64,000 bases of DNA from Paulownia fortunei. Lineage: Eukaryota; Streptophyta; Magnoliopsida; Lamiales; Paulowniaceae. Made by a program: the position numbers and the translations under genes. Each line of letters starts with the position of its first letter. Position 1 is the first letter of the stretch. Location: NCBI GenBank assembly GCA_019321725.1, contig CM033118.1:12240071-12304070 (forward strand), in the 5' to 3' direction. The notes beneath the pieces are model-generated. The model was given only the letters and a program-made list of their open reading frames with translations, had not been told where the DNA came from and searched no databases. Shown here piece after piece: positions 47,126 through 59,790 of the stretch.

Positions 47126-47595
47126 TTCTATCCTTGAACCACGACTAAAAACTATTTTCTGAGCCATTTCACCTCCAAAACCTTCATATTGAATTTTATA
47201 AATTGCTCTCAAGTAATTCCAAGTAAAGAAAAAAGTGAAGGAAGCAAAGAGAAATAAGAAGGACCAAGTTGATGCTAAAATCTATGCATAGGTGAGCTTA
47301 ACTCATGTTTTTCATTTAAGTTCTTGAATTGTTTGAGGGTTTATGATTTTTAAAACTTCTATTATTGATTATAATCATGTTAGGATGTTATTTGTGGTCT
47401 TATAGTTCACAAAAGAAGGATTTTTAGTTGCAAAATCACAATAAAAATCACTAGAGACAGAAACTGTATACTTGCTGATTTTTTATATTAAAGCTTTATA
47501 TATGTATAATAACTTGATTAAAACCTGTGTATTTCACCATATATGTGTTTATATATGAGTCTAGGTGATGTATGTAAGTTTAGAGAGGTTATAAA

Positions 47596-49416
47596 TGTTA
47601 GAGTAGTGCCTGACGAGCTAATTATTCTGGCCATTCTTATACTCTTGCGAATCATTCTTATTTATATTAATATCATTTAAATGGCAATCTTTATCTTAAA
47701 TTCATCATAAGAATTAGATAAGATCCTTAGATTACACATAGCTATGGGCATGGTTGCGCATATGATGGTGATCGTGGAATATGCCTCTAAGGTTGTGATC
47801 TTAAAACGTTCCAAGTTAAGGATCAATGAGATGGGACATTATTGATCCCATTGAGACTTGCGCATACGATGCAGGCTCGAAAGGAGGATGCCTCATTCCA
47901 TAGGTATTGGTGTGGAGACACTAATGCATGTATGCGGGTGCTTGTTGGGAACAAGTACACTGATCAACCCCACTTGAAAATTCTCAATTGGAAATATTCT
48001 ATTGTCGAATGGGAATTTTCTCATTACGATAGTGCAAGAATTAGTCCTTGGACTTGAGGCACCATGGTAACCTTGTGCATGACATGTTGTACTTTGATAT
48101 ATTTCCCGATTGCATGACAATCACAAGGGATTTATATTGGGTGTAACATCTCCATGTATGGAGATTAATGAGTGACCAACAAAGGATCCGTCACCTATCT
48201 AGATGAATAGGTGAATCTCTTATATGTTCCACTGTACTTGACTCTAAAATCCTTGGCCAAGGTTGGATGGAAATTAAACGTGGGGTTTTCTAATTATTCA
48301 TCATCGAGTCAAGCTACTAGGAATGGAAACATAGTTATTGAGTTAATAGGGTTTCGACTCAATATCCATGCCCTAGGCTCAATCGGGAGATTAGATGACG
48401 GAAGGACCGTACTTGCATGGTATTCGTAATTGAAATAGGTTCGCACATTCACCTTAGACTAGGAGTCATGATGCATTGCTAGATGCTTCCCATGTCTTGT
48501 GGGTTCTTGGAATTAATGAGTTAATTTTAAGAGAATTAATTAATTGAATTAATTAATCAGAATAATTAATTATTCAACTAAGTCACAAGAGTTGTGAGCC
48601 CACGGCTAGTTTAAAGTGAACCTAAGGGGTCACACACAAAACTTGGACAAGTCCATTTCTAGCCTAGAAATTAATCAAAGTGTTGGATTAAATTAATTAA
48701 TGTGATTAATTAATGGGGTTAAATTAATTCAAGTGTTGAATTAATTTAATTAATTAATTAGATTAATTGATTGGACCTAATGGATTAGGAAGTCCAATTA
48801 AAATATTTAATTAATTGATTGGATCAATTAAGTAAGATGGGCCTAATTAATTAAATGAATTAATTTATTGATTGGATCAATTAAAGTAGAGCCTAATTGA
48901 TTACTTAGGCTTAGACCCATTAGGTGTGGGCTTGTAGGAAGCCCATTAGAAAATTGGACTGAGAATCTAATTCCTAGAGAAAGTTGAATTGGGAATTGAA
49001 TTTCTATGAGGTAATAAGGACAAAAGAAAGTCCTTATGGAATAAGGAAACTTACCAAAAGAGTTGGAGATAAGAAAGGAAAAAGAGTCCTATATAGAAAG
49101 AACTTGTGATAGTCTTAATTGGCAATCTTCTTGGATATTTTTATGGGAATTTTAATTACAGATTTTTGTGAAGAAAAATAGTTTTCTTTCATCCCTAAAA
49201 ATTCGTCCTTCATTTCCTTTCAATCTCCAAAAGTTCACCACAAGGTAAGAGTTTCTGAAACTTTCTTACTTCAACTATCAGAAAACACACAAGTGAATAA
49301 TCGCGAAAGGGTTCCGAGATTCGTTTTAATTACATGTGATGTAATATATATTTATGTTTTTAAAAAATTTTAAATTCCGCTGCGTATACGTCTCCCGGAA
49401 TCGTGCGAACCCAATA
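47596..49416 (+). repeat. Copia-B left LTR (1821 bases)
   Basis: Starts TGTTAGAGTAGTGCCTGAC and ends GCGAACCCAATA. A TATA-like CCTATATAGAAAG lies at 49089-49100. It lacks a 319-base block present in the right LTR at 56214-56532; other copies (Copia-1, Copia-3) have the block, so this one lost it. It keeps 25 bases near 48925 that the right LTR lost between CCCATTAG repeats. Confidence 0.92.
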
Positions 49417-49417
49417 G

Positions 49418-49430
49418 TGGTATCAGAGCC
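49418..49430 (+). other. Copia-B primer binding site
   Basis: TGGTATCAGAGCC is the standard complement of the 3' end of initiator-Met tRNA in plant copia elements, one base after the left LTR. Confidence 0.95.
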
Positions 49431-49823
49431 AAGGTTCGTGCGTTTCTGATACTTTTCGATTATGTTTATTTATTATATGTGATAGATTAAATATTTATAT
49501 GTGATTGGTTTTGAATCAATTAATTTCTTTGTTTGGGATTAGTATTATTAATCATTTTAAATCTTAAAATGTTTTAAGAAATGAGACGAGTTAAGAAATT
49601 GAATTTCTTGATTTTCAAGAATTTCAAGATTTGTGAAATATTGAATTTCTTGAACCGTGGCAAGAAAGAAAGAAATAAATAAATCAAATAAGTTGATTTC
49701 TTGATCAAGAAAATTAGTTTTTATCAAGTTTTTAAAATTTCTTGATGAGATCAAGAAACTATGAAATCAAGATTTTGTGAAAATTTTGAATTCTTGGACA
49801 TTAAAAAAAATTTGGGGTGCCGA

Positions 49824-50235
49824 CCACCCGACGTGTGACGTCGGGTGGGCTGCCGGCCACCGACATCGGGTGCCGGGTCGCCCGCTGGCACCCGACGTGC
49901 CGACGCCCAGCCACCCGACGTGTGATATCAGGTGGGCTATCGGCCACCCGACATCGGGCGCCGGGTTTCCTGTTGGCCAGCCACCCGACGTGTGACGTCG
50001 GCTGGGCTGCCGGCCACCCGATATCGGGCGCCGTGTCGCCCGCTCTTACCTGATGTGTGACGTCGGGTGGGCTACCGGCCACCCAACATCGGCGCGCCCA
50101 GCGACCCGACGTGTGACGTCGGGTGGGCAGTCGGCACCCGACGTGCGGATGCCCAGCCACCCACGTGTGACATCGGGTGGGCAGTCGGCACCCGACATAC
50201 AAACGTCCAGCCACCCGACGTGTGGGCGCCCAACC
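49824..50235 (+). repeat. GC-rich palindromic minisatellite in the Copia-B leader
   Basis: Seven copies start near 49824, 49911, 49981, 50047, 50102, 50157 and 50211. The core is CCACCCGACGTGTGACGTCG followed by GGTGGGC. CACCCGACGT pairs with ACGTCGGGTG around a three-base loop, so most copies can form a hairpin. Spacing shrinks from 87 to 54 bases along the array. GC content is far above the surroundings. Open frames on both strands here exist because TA-containing stop codons are absent, not because of coding. The TGACGTC core resembles bZIP-binding sites. Confidence 0.9.
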
Positions 50236-51680
50236 ACTCGACAGGTAGCAACCTTGTTGAACTGTTGTCTATCCCACCTCGTTACGTAATTGTTATGTGA
50301 AGTTTATGATTTTTTATTTTAAAATTAAATGTTAATTTTAATTTTTGAAAAATTATTTTTCATAAAAATCCCAAATTTGAAAGAAATTGCACATAACATA
50401 ATCGGTAAATTTATATGTTTTCATTATCATGTGATGATTTATGTTAAGCATGCTAGTTGGATGATCATGGAGCCTAGACCAATGTGATTGATTTAATTTT
50501 ATGCATAATTGGTTATTTTTGGGTTTTAATTAAAATGAGGCCTGCGAGTCTCACATTTCTCTGTTTTATTCTTGATGTACTTCTATCTGCCTCCTATGTA
50601 TCTCCTCTTGGAATTGTTCTAAGGTTTCTTGTAGTTTTAGCAAATGTAATGAGAGTAGAATTAGGCGGTGATGTTATTCCTTTTGTAATTTGTCGGACAT
50701 TACAAGAACATTGAATGAAGATGGAGGAAAAACGAGGAAACAAGGCCCATGAATGTATGGGATATATTTATGTAATAGATAGGTCTATTTACATTTTAAT
50801 TATCACCCTTAGATTGACCTAGATCCACTTTGGCTCAAGTGGATCGCATAGGATTAAAGGCTCATGATCATCTATTTATTTTAAGATGTATGTGATACAT
50901 GTTATGTTTATTTAATGCTTCCTTATGATGTATGCTTGTTATCGTTAGGATAGTGAACATTAAATAAACAAGAAATGAAAACGATGAGACCTTGTATAAT
51001 AAATCTAGTATGACCCTCACTTGAAAATGTTTCAAGTTGAGAACCTTTATTAGTTCGATATCAAGCGTAAATGGGCAATATTGGGTGGGACCCAATCGTC
51101 CATACCTTCCATCGAAAGTAGTGGCATGCCAATACGCTACCACATTTAGTCCGTTGGCCATGAGTCGTGGGATGTGCTAAGTGTAGGCAAGCTGTGACCA
51201 CTACTAAGCATTGGGATGCCTATGGGGTGGACTCGTCTTTATCGTTGGCCATGAGTCGTGGGACGTTTAGATGCTCCATCTACATGAATGTTTGATGGGT
51301 AATGCTTGACGCTTAGTACCATATGGGCTCATAAAATTGGGGTGTATGGGAAGAGGTGAGGCAAAATAGCTTGAGGGTTGCATGGGGATGCAATTCCTAA
51401 TGTTGTTAGCTACCTTTTAGTTTTGTTGTATGGGCTCATAAAATTGGGTATATGGCAAGGCTAGTTGGACTTCAAGCCCACTAAGAAATTAGATTTCTCG
51501 AATTTCCATCTAGAGGGTGATGGGATTTGAATAAAATAGTGGGAGACATTTATGATTAAAGACCATATCATAAATGGATATTAATTGAATGAATGCTTAA
51601 ATTTCTGTCTCGCATAGGATAATGGTTATTGCTAGTAATTCCACATAGGATAATCTAGACAAACAGACAAACTTACCAGC
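50236..51680 (+). other. Copia-B untranslated leader and gag deletion
   Basis: The part 50560-51330 matches the Copia-1 leader at 8231-8945 in reverse orientation, including GGCCATGAGTCGTGGGA, which occurs twice here (51157 and 51254). The gag start of the Copia-1 type is not found; sequence passes from leader to zinc knuckle near 51640, so most of gag is deleted. A small + frame at 50484-50714 has no domain. Confidence 0.65.
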
Positions 51681-51745
51681 TCAATATAGATGTTTGTCAC
51701 CATTGTGGATATTTAGGGCATAGAAAGAGGAAACACAAGTATTGA
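51681..51745 (+). pseudogene. Copia-B gag zinc knuckle
   Basis: The frame reads VCHHCGYLGHRKRKH then a stop after KY. The C-x2-C-x4-H part is kept; the last Cys is lost. This is all that is left of gag. Confidence 0.7.
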
Positions 51746-52079
51746 CTTGCTTAGTTGAATTAGAAGGGGTTCTAATTCAACTTTATACATTGTTGATATC
51801 AACCATTAAGGTTGATAAATTTTTTCTTGGATATTGAATATTGGATATGATCCCATCTTTGTAAGGGTTGCAGTGGATGACAAGAAAAATGGAGACTAAG
51901 ATAAAGGACGATCCTTAAGCTTGAGAATAAAGTAAGTGTTGCTTTATTGGCTATAGGAATTATCCACTTAACTCTGGATGGAATTAGGATAGTATTAGTT
52001 AATTATCTTTGCTACATTGACAAATGAACTATACAATCCCAACATTCCATCCTACATAATCAACAAAGTAATATAAGAA

Positions 52080-52480
52080 TTAGATAATCAAAACAGTGCA
52101 TACTTGTGGTTAGTTAGATTAGGTCATATCTCTAAAGAAAGAGTTCAAAAGATGGTATATTTGCTTGACCTTTTGGACTTGCATGAGGTGCCAACTTGTA
52201 AATCTTATCTTTAGGAAAACATGACCAAATCACCATTTGTGGGACAAATTGAGCAAACCATGCCTTTGGATGTGATCCAAAGGAATGTAAGCAATCCACT
52301 AAGTGTTAGTGTATAAGCGAACTATTCTTACTTCATTATTCTAAGATCCTTTGAAGGGTTCAAATAATTTAGACATGAAGTAGAGAATTAAATCGGCCAA
52401 AGTATTAAATCAATTGATGTGATCGATGAAGGTGCTAAGTTCTTGATTATCTAATGGAGAATAAGATTCTCACTTTAAGT
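52080..52480 (+). pseudogene. Copia-B integrase remnant
   Basis: Near 52180 the + strand reads LPTCKSYL, a stop, then ENMTKSPFVGQIEQTMPLDV and NPLSVSV. This matches the integrase zinc-finger end and core start of Copia-1 and Copia-A. The pattern is broken by stops and shifts on to about 52480. Confidence 0.7.
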
Positions 52481-53089
52481 GAATCCAAGTTAGATTTAAC
52501 TTATTTCCTCATTCATTTTGGGAATTCACCCTAGAATCGATGATATTCTTATCAAGTAAGGATGTCATCTAAATCGGTGCTAAAAAATATCATATGTGAT
52601 ATGATGTGGTAAAAGACCCCTCGTATATATACCTAAGCGTATAAATGGGCCTGCTTCTTTAAAGCAGTAAGTGGGAGATATGATGGATGTGAATCCAGCT
52701 TATGTAAATTTGTGGGGTATCTAAATGAATCTAAAGAATACCATTTCTATGGTTCCTAAGAACAAAAGAGTTTGTTTTCTAGGGACACCACCTTCTTGAG
52801 AAGAAGGAATTTCTATTAGATAGAAATTGCTAGATCATAGAACTTGAAACAGTTCAAGAACCACAGTTTGTCTCACAAGTGGCAATGGTGTATGAACAAA
52901 TTACTAAAACTTCTAGTACACAACCTCTAATGAGATCTGAAAGGATCTCGGGGCTACTTATACGATAAGAGTCTCTTGCTAGAGAGCAGTAAGGAGGATC
53001 TCCTTTTTAAATATTGATCTAACTAAGGAGTAATGATGTATGACATCAATTCAGAAATTGACAAAATGTCATGCAATCCAAAATGGACT

Positions 53090-53990
53090 CTATGTACTCC
53101 AACAAGGTTTGACCTTGGTTGACCCATTAGTGGGAATGGTTCTCATTAGCTACAAATGGGTCTGCAAATATAAATTGAAGAACATGGGGAGGTGGTGACC
53201 TATAAAGGCACGACTGGTAGCAAAGTATTACGCTCATGGTCAAGGTGTTGACTATTGAGGATACCTTTTACCAGACGTGATGCTAAAGTCCATTCAGAGT
53301 ATGCTAGCTATATCTACATATTACGACTACTAGATATGACAAATGGATATGAAGACCGTCTTTCTCAATAGGGGTATTGAGAAAGGGATATAAGTTAAGC
53401 AGTTGAGGTCTTCATATCAAACAAACGCAAGCAAAAAGTTTGCGAGATTTAGAGATCTGTTAAGAACTCAAAATAAATTTTCTGAATGTGGAACATTCGA
53501 TTCTCTAAAGCAATCAAATGGTTTGATTTTCTTAGGAATGCGAATGAGCTATATGTGTACAGAGGGTTAGTGGGAGTATGGTGATGATTGTTGTGTTTTA
53601 CGTTGATGACATTTTACTCATAGAGATGATGTAGAAATGTTGCTGTCAACTGAGACTTGTCATCTACAAAGTTCTCCAAGAGAGATTTGGGATAAGCATC
53701 CTAGGGATTGGGGATTGAGATTTATGGAGATAGATCTGAAAGGATGCTTGGACTATCCTAAATCCAAGTACATAGATTAGATGCTAAAAGGGTTTAGCAT
53801 GGAAGAATCCTAGGAGAGATTCTTGTTTATGAGTCATGGGATTTTTCTTTCGAAGTCCTCGTCCAAAAGACTTTTGAATGAAAGAGAAATAATGACTTAC
53901 ATGTTTTATGCATCCTTGCAAGAAAGCATAAAATATGCAAATCTATGTACATGATTTGATATTAGAAATGCTTTAAGTGTTACGAGCAAA
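53090..53990 (+). pseudogene. Copia-B reverse transcriptase remnant, YVDD retained
   Basis: Near 53140-53230 the strand reads GYKWVCKYKL, and further on a damaged KARLVAKYYAHGQGVDY. Near 53584-53635 it reads VVFYVDDILLI with the catalytic YVDD intact. FSKRDLG-like and GIEIYGDRSERMLGLS-like stretches follow at about 53680-53760 in shifted frames. Stops and shifts make it inactive. Confidence 0.78.
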
Positions 53991-54189
53991 ATATCAATCA
54001 ATTTGATGCGAAAAGCATTAGAAGCCGTAAAGACAATCTTTAGTACTTATGAAGCACTAAGGATTTTTTTTTGGAGTTCGGTTATGGAGAACTGAAACTT
54101 AGATGCTTCATCTAGTTTTTAGTCTAAAGTAGATGACTTGAAGTCTATGTCTAAATTCGTGTTCATCCTAAATGGTGGGACGGTTAGTT

Positions 54190-54590
54190 GGAAATAGTTC
54201 CAAGCTTGTAACAACCGTGGATTCCACCACCGTGGTTGAATATATCTGGGCATACGTTGCTGGAAAAATGGATTGTTTAGATAAGAAACTTAATCTAAAT
54301 GTTAGATGTAGTTCCAACCATTGTTGATTGAGTACTGGAGTACTGCGATAACAATGGGGCTATTGCACAAGCAAAGAAGTCAAGGTCTCATCAAAGGATC
54401 CAAGTAGAAATAGATAAGCGATACTGTGGTTATGAAAATCATTGGTAGAGGCAACATCAGCGTGGAAAGATTTGCCTCGACAAAAAATATAGCAAACCCA
54501 CTGTTTTAACCCTTTAGATAAGTATTTGAAGGACATCTTTAGAAGATGGGCTTTAATACAAGGGCAATTGTCACTAGGGCAAGTGGGAGA
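54190..54590 (+). pseudogene. Copia-B RNase H remnant and element end
   Basis: The strand reads STTVVEYI at about 54230 and YCDNNGAIAQAKKSR-like sequence at about 54350 across shifts. It ends with NPLDKYLKDIFRRWALIQGQ near 54510-54560. The latter overlaps the approach to the purine tract, as in related elements. Confidence 0.75.
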
Positions 54591-54591
54591 T

Positions 54592-56708
54592 TATTAGAGT
54601 AGTGCCTGGTGTGCCAATTATTCTGGCCATTCTTATACTCTTGCGAATTATTCTTATTTATATTAATATCATTTAAATGGCAATTTTTATCTTAAATTCA
54701 TCATAAGAATTAGATAAAATCCTTAGATCACACATAGCTATGGGGCATGGTTGCGCATATGATGGTGATCGTGGAATATTCCTATAAGGTTGTGATCTTA
54801 AAACGTTCCAAGTTAAGGATCAATGAGATGGGACATCATTGATCCCGTTGAAACTTGCGCATACAATGCATGCTTGAAAGGAGGATGCCTCGTTCCATAG
54901 GTATTGGTGTGGAGACATTAGTGCATGTATGCGGGTGCTTGCTGGGAACAAGTACACTGAACAACCCCACTTGAAATTTCTCAATTGGAAATATTCTATT
55001 ATCGAATGGAAATTTTCTCATTACGATAGTGCAAGAATTAGTCCTTGGACTTGAGGCACCATGGTAACCTTATGCATGATATGTTATACTTTGATATATT
55101 TCTCGATTGCATGAAAATCACAAGGGGTTTATATTGGGTGTAACATCTTCATGTATGGAGATTAATGAGTGGCCAACAAAAGATCCGTCACCTATCTAGA
55201 TGAATAGGTGAATCTCCTATGTGTTCCACTGTACTTGACTCTAAAATCCTTGGCCAAGGTTGGATGAAAATTAGATGTGGGGTTTTCTAATTATTCATTA
55301 TCGAGTCAAGCTACTAGGAATGGAAACATAGTTATTGAGTTAATAGGGTTTCGACTCAATATCCATGCCCTAGGCTCAATCGGGAGATTAGATGACGGAA
55401 GGACCGTACTTGCATGGTATTCATAATTGAAATAGGTTCGCACATTCACCTTAGACTAGGAGTCATGATGCATTGCTAGATGCTTCTCATGTCTTGTGGG
55501 TTTTTGGAATTAATGAGTTAATTTCAAGAGAATTAATTAATTGGATTAATTAATCTGAACAATTAATTGTTCAACTAAGTCACAAGAGTTGTGAGCCCAC
55601 GGCTAGTTTAAAGTGAACCTAAGGGGTCACACACAAAACTTGGACAAGTCCATTTCTAGCCTAGAAATTAATCCAAGTGTTGGATTAAATTAATTAATGT
55701 GATTAATTAATGGGGTTAAATTAATTCAAGTGTTGAATTAATTCAATTAATTAATTAGATTAATTGATTGGACCTAATTGGATTAGGAAGCCCAATTAGA
55801 ACATTTAATTAATTGATTGGATAAATTAAGTAAGATGGACGTAATTAATTAAATGAATTAATTTAATTGATTGGATCAATTAAAGTAGAGCCTAATTGAT
55901 TACTTAGGCTTAGGCCCATTAGGAAATTGGATTGGGAATTCAATTCCTAGAGAAAGTTGAATTGGGAATTGAATTTCTATGAGGTAATAAGGAAAAAGGA
56001 AAGTCCTTATGGGATAAGGAAACTTACCAAAAGAGTTGGAGATAAGAAAGGAAAAAGAGTCCTATATAGAAAGAACTTGCGATAGTCTTGATTGACAATC
56101 TTCTTGAATATTTTTATGGGGATTTTAATTGCAGATTTTTCTGAAGAAAAATAGTTTTCTTTCATCCCCAAAAATTCATCCCTCATTTCCTTTCAATCTC
56201 CAAAAGTTCACCAACCTTTTATCTAGTTTAATTCTTGATTTAACTGTTGAATTAAGAATTAAATTAAACACCTAAAACACTAATTGTTAGTGTGTTCTTG
56301 TTCCAAACAAAATTGTTTTGGGATAGAATTATCGAATCAAAAACTACTAGCATAGGATTCGGTTGCGAGTGGGCATCCAAGGTGTGGATACCATTAGAGG
56401 GATAACATTTGGGATCCTAGAAGTGAATCATATTTCAATCAAAGGGGTTTTGAATTGAAAAAAATGGAGATACTTTCATGCAGGGATAACGATTTGAATC
56501 GTTTCAATCCCTACATCAGCCAGAGTGCAAATCAAGGTAAGAGTTTCTGAAACTTTCTTACTTTAACTATCAGAAAATGCACAACTGAATAATCATGAAA
56601 AGGTTCCGGGGTTCGTTTTAATTATATGTGATGTAATATATATTTATATTTTTGAAAAATTTTAAATTCCAATGCGTATACGTCTATCGGGATCGCGCGA
56701 ACCCAACA
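54592..56708 (+). repeat. Copia-B right LTR (2117 bases)
   Basis: Starts TATTAGAGTAGTGCCTGG (TG changed to TA) and ends GCGAACCCAACA. A TATA-like CCTATATAGAAAG is at 56061-56073. It carries the 319-base block (56214-56532) that the left LTR lacks. Confidence 0.92.
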
Positions 56709-58659
56709 ATAAATTGTAATATAGTGTGATAATTAAAGAAGTGCTCAAAACTGTCTTCTTTGAATTTCAGATTCTGTCCTATGTGAATGGTGCTGGTTTT
56801 ACATCAATAAATCCGTTAGTTTTGGAAGTACTTTGACCTGGTTGTATCTTTATATATGTTATCTAAGTATGGTGAAAATTTGGGAGTGATTGAATACACT
56901 TAAGGGTGCCAAAACCATTAATGCCATGAAGTGTGCAAAACTGTCACGGTAGGAAAAGAATATATTTCAGTATGTTGTGAAGAGAGCTGAACTTGGGAAG
57001 CTATATCCATGAGTTTTAGTAATTATATTACATGTTTACATTGTTTTTGATTTTATCTAAGTGTGGTAAAAATTTGAGAGTGATTGGATATGCTTAAGGA
57101 TGTCAAAATTATCATGCAACTAAATTGGACAGCAAGAAAATATGAAAATATGAATCTGTCCCATTTTATAACTTAGCATATTTCAACCTAGACATGTTGC
57201 TATTGAGTGGTAACAATTAGGTACATGATATTAGAGTTATAGTACTTCAATTATATAATATTTAGGTGTATCTAAGATGAGAAATTAAGGTATTTGAGGG
57301 ACTAGATTGGGTTCTAGTTTGTGAAAGCATGATTGTTACCTAGATAGTTTGATGTTTAAGGTCTTAGTATGATATTTTATGCTTTCAACTTGCCAAATTG
57401 GAAATGGCGCTTGATGTTGGGTAATATTACATGATATTTTACATCTAAGATCAGAGGGGAACAATAAATAAATCTAGACTAAACCACCAATCAAGTGAAA
57501 GGTAAGTAAAGATCCATTTGCAACTACAATGCACGAACATAGTATGTCTTGAAGCATTTATACCTAATGTGTTGATGATATTTAAATTGACTGGATGACA
57601 AGTATAGTGTGTACCTTAAGAGTTTTATGATTCTTGAAATATGTTGAGAGCAAGATGACTTGTATTTTATATTGAACATACCATTCATGAGCATTTACAT
57701 ATGTATGCACGACATATGAGTATTGTGGAGGTTCTTGCATGCACTTTACAATTTGAGACATGATTTTCAGAAAGAAAATATTTTGGTTGGCCACTGCTAG
57801 TGTACTGAGGCATGCTTATGTGATATTTTGGGGCATCATGAGTGTTACTTCTCGGAGGATCATAGGGGTTGACAGGGGGTGTGCCTCTGGTGGTCATGAG
57901 AGGGTGGACCACTTGACTGTACCCTTATTGACTCCGCTAGTGGAAAGACTTCTGGAGGATCACAGGGGGTGGACCTCTGGTGATCCCAAGATATGGCCCT
58001 TGGATTGAGTCAATTTATTTATGGCCATTCGATTATTGATATTGTTTAGAGCTCTATCCGGTGCATAGTAGGTAGGCCAAGGGCCTAATAAATAAAGTGA
58101 TTTTTAATAAAAAAACTCTTTGATTTGAGTACTCAATTTGACACATTTATAGCATCATATCTTAGAGATAAGTTGTATGAGATTTTATATCATACTCTTG
58201 TCATGTATGATTTTTACTTATTGAGCGTTCGCTCATATAGTTCATGCATTACAGGTGAACATGGTGAGACTTGAGACCTCTGGTTTACTGGCTGGCAGTG
58301 GAGCTCCTACAGGCTTTCAAAGATCAGTGTACTTGGATGACGACTTGTTGGGCTATTTTATGGGCTGTGTTTTTTATTTTACAGTTATTGTATTATATTA
58401 GTGACTTTATTCTGTATATCACTTTCAAAACTCCTTTGTGATAGAGAGTTTGAGTTTGTGATAGTTTTGATAGACTTGGTTAATGTTTAATAACTACCTA
58501 TGTATATACAGTGTTACAGGATATGAAAGCACTTTACTTTTATCAATGTTTTGTTGAACTGAGTAGAAAAAAAAAGTTATACACGTGCATACATGCACAA
58601 ATTATGTTGCACATGTTGTTTATATATATATTTATACATATTGTTGGGAGGTTGTGATA

Positions 58660-58845
58660 CCATCATATGCGTGACCATGTCTTGTAGCTCAATTTGGTCT
58701 AGGGACTTTATCTAATTACTAATACATAATGAAATAAAAGAAAATTGCCTATTTTATTAATATGATTTGAAAAATATTATTTTTTACAAATAAAAGAGTA
58801 TAACAGATGCTAAATCTAATTGGTGTACCGGACACTACTCTAACA
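58660..58845 (-). mobile_element. Copia-A 5' LTR, right part (LTR start)
   Basis: On the minus strand TGTTAGAGTAGTGTCCGG begins at 58845, and the sequence runs to CATATGATGG at 58660. It continues the LTR interrupted at 46435. The base after 58845 belongs to an Athila-type RNase H frame. Confidence 0.85.
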
Positions 58846-58850
58846 TATAC

Positions 58851-59790
58851 TTACTCACATCACACATTATTTCAAAAATATAAAGTTCAATTTGGAGACT
58901 ACATGATTGGAGCAGACATAAGCATGCTTTTAAGCTTAACAAATGCATTTTCACAATTTTTAGTCAATTTAAAAATAGTGTCTTCTGTTTGAAGATTACA
59001 TAAAGGTTTAGATATTATACTAAAATTTTTGATAAATCTTCTATAAAACCAGCATGTCTTAAAAATGATCTTACCTCCTTCATAGACTTTGATATTAGCA
59101 AATCAAAAATTAACCTGATTTTAGATTTATCTACTTCAATACCTTTTGATGAAACAATGTGTCCAAGGACAATGTCATTTGTTACCATGCACTAACATTT
59201 CTCCCAATTGAGTACAAGATTATTTTCCTCACACTTGATCAAAATATTTTCTAAATTAGACAAACAATCATCAAATGATTTACCAAAAATAGAAAAAATT
59301 CATGAAAAACTCAAGAAAACATTTAACCATGTCACTAAAAATACTAAGCATGCATAATTGGAATGCAGTTGGTGCATTACATAATCAAAAAAGGCATCAT
59401 TCGGTATGCAAAGGTGTTAAAAGGACATGTAAAAGTGGTTTTCTCTTTATCTTCAAGTGCAATTGCAATTTGATTATACTCAGAATATCCATATAAAAAA
59501 TAGTAAAATTAATGTCCCGTAACTCTTTCTAAGATTTGATCTATTAAGAGTAATAGAAAATATTTTTTTCCAGTAATTGAGTTGAGTTTCCTATAGTCAA
59601 TACACATTTGCCAACCAGTAACAGCCCTAGTTGGAATTAATCCATTATTTTCATTCTTGATTACAATAACTTTGGATTTCTTAGGTACAACTTGAATAGG
59701 ACTCACCCATTTGCTATAAAGCATAGGATAAATGATTCCACTATCTAACAGTTTATTAACTTCATTTCTCATTACTTCTTTCATATTAGA
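58851..59790 (-). pseudogene. Athila-type reverse transcriptase remnant
   Basis: The frame 59509-59784 reads MKEVMRNEVNKLLDSGIIYP, then SKWVSPIQVVPKK, LIPTRAVTGWQMCIDYRKLN and LLIDQILERVTGH. The I-P-T-R-x-V-T-G-W-R-x-C-I-D-Y-R-K-L-N stretch is diagnostic of Athila/Tat-side gypsy elements. Further down, ENILIKCEENNLVLNWEKC and VLGHIVSSKGIEVDKSKIRL (59060-59240) belong to the palm and thumb. The Y-x-D-D loop region, about 59300-59450, is too damaged to read. Confidence 0.85.

Larger units (their letters stand above)
47596..56708 (+). mobile_element. Copia-B, complete-structure Ty1/copia element, + strand
   Basis: The element is bounded by a perfect target duplication ATAAA (47591-47595 and 56709-56713). 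The LTRs are 47596-49416 and 54592-56708. The primer binding site TGGTATCAGAGCC lies at 49418-49430, and the purine tract GGGCAAGTGGGAGAT ends at 54591. The interior keeps a zinc knuckle, integrase, reverse transcriptase and RNase H in order, all with stops; most of gag is missing. The leader contains a GC-rich palindromic minisatellite. It is the youngest-looking insertion in the nest, since nothing interrupts it. Confidence 0.93.
46436..58659. mobile_element. Solo LTR, probably gypsy, about 3.1 kb, itself interrupted by Copia-B
   Basis: The sequence 46436-47595 plus 56709-58659 interrupts the 5' LTR of Copia-A. The flanks CAATC (46431-46435) and CCATC (58660-58664) each differ by one base from the CTATC seen at the same place in the 3' LTR (42288-42292), fitting a 5-base target duplication. 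The right part carries a pattern seen in long chromovirus-type LTRs: TTGAGCGTTCGCTCATATAG and GCATTACAGGTGAACATG near 58220-58265. It also has an imperfect tandem repeat, GAGGATCAYAGGGG, at about 57852 and 57954. Ends are degenerate (TATAATACTC...TTGTGATA) and there is no internal coding sequence. Confidence 0.6.

Noticed and set aside
49777..50300. Several overlapping open frames on both strands rich in Pro, Arg and Gly
   Set aside because: They arise because the GC-rich repeat lacks TA-containing stop codons. No domain is present and all frames are equally open.
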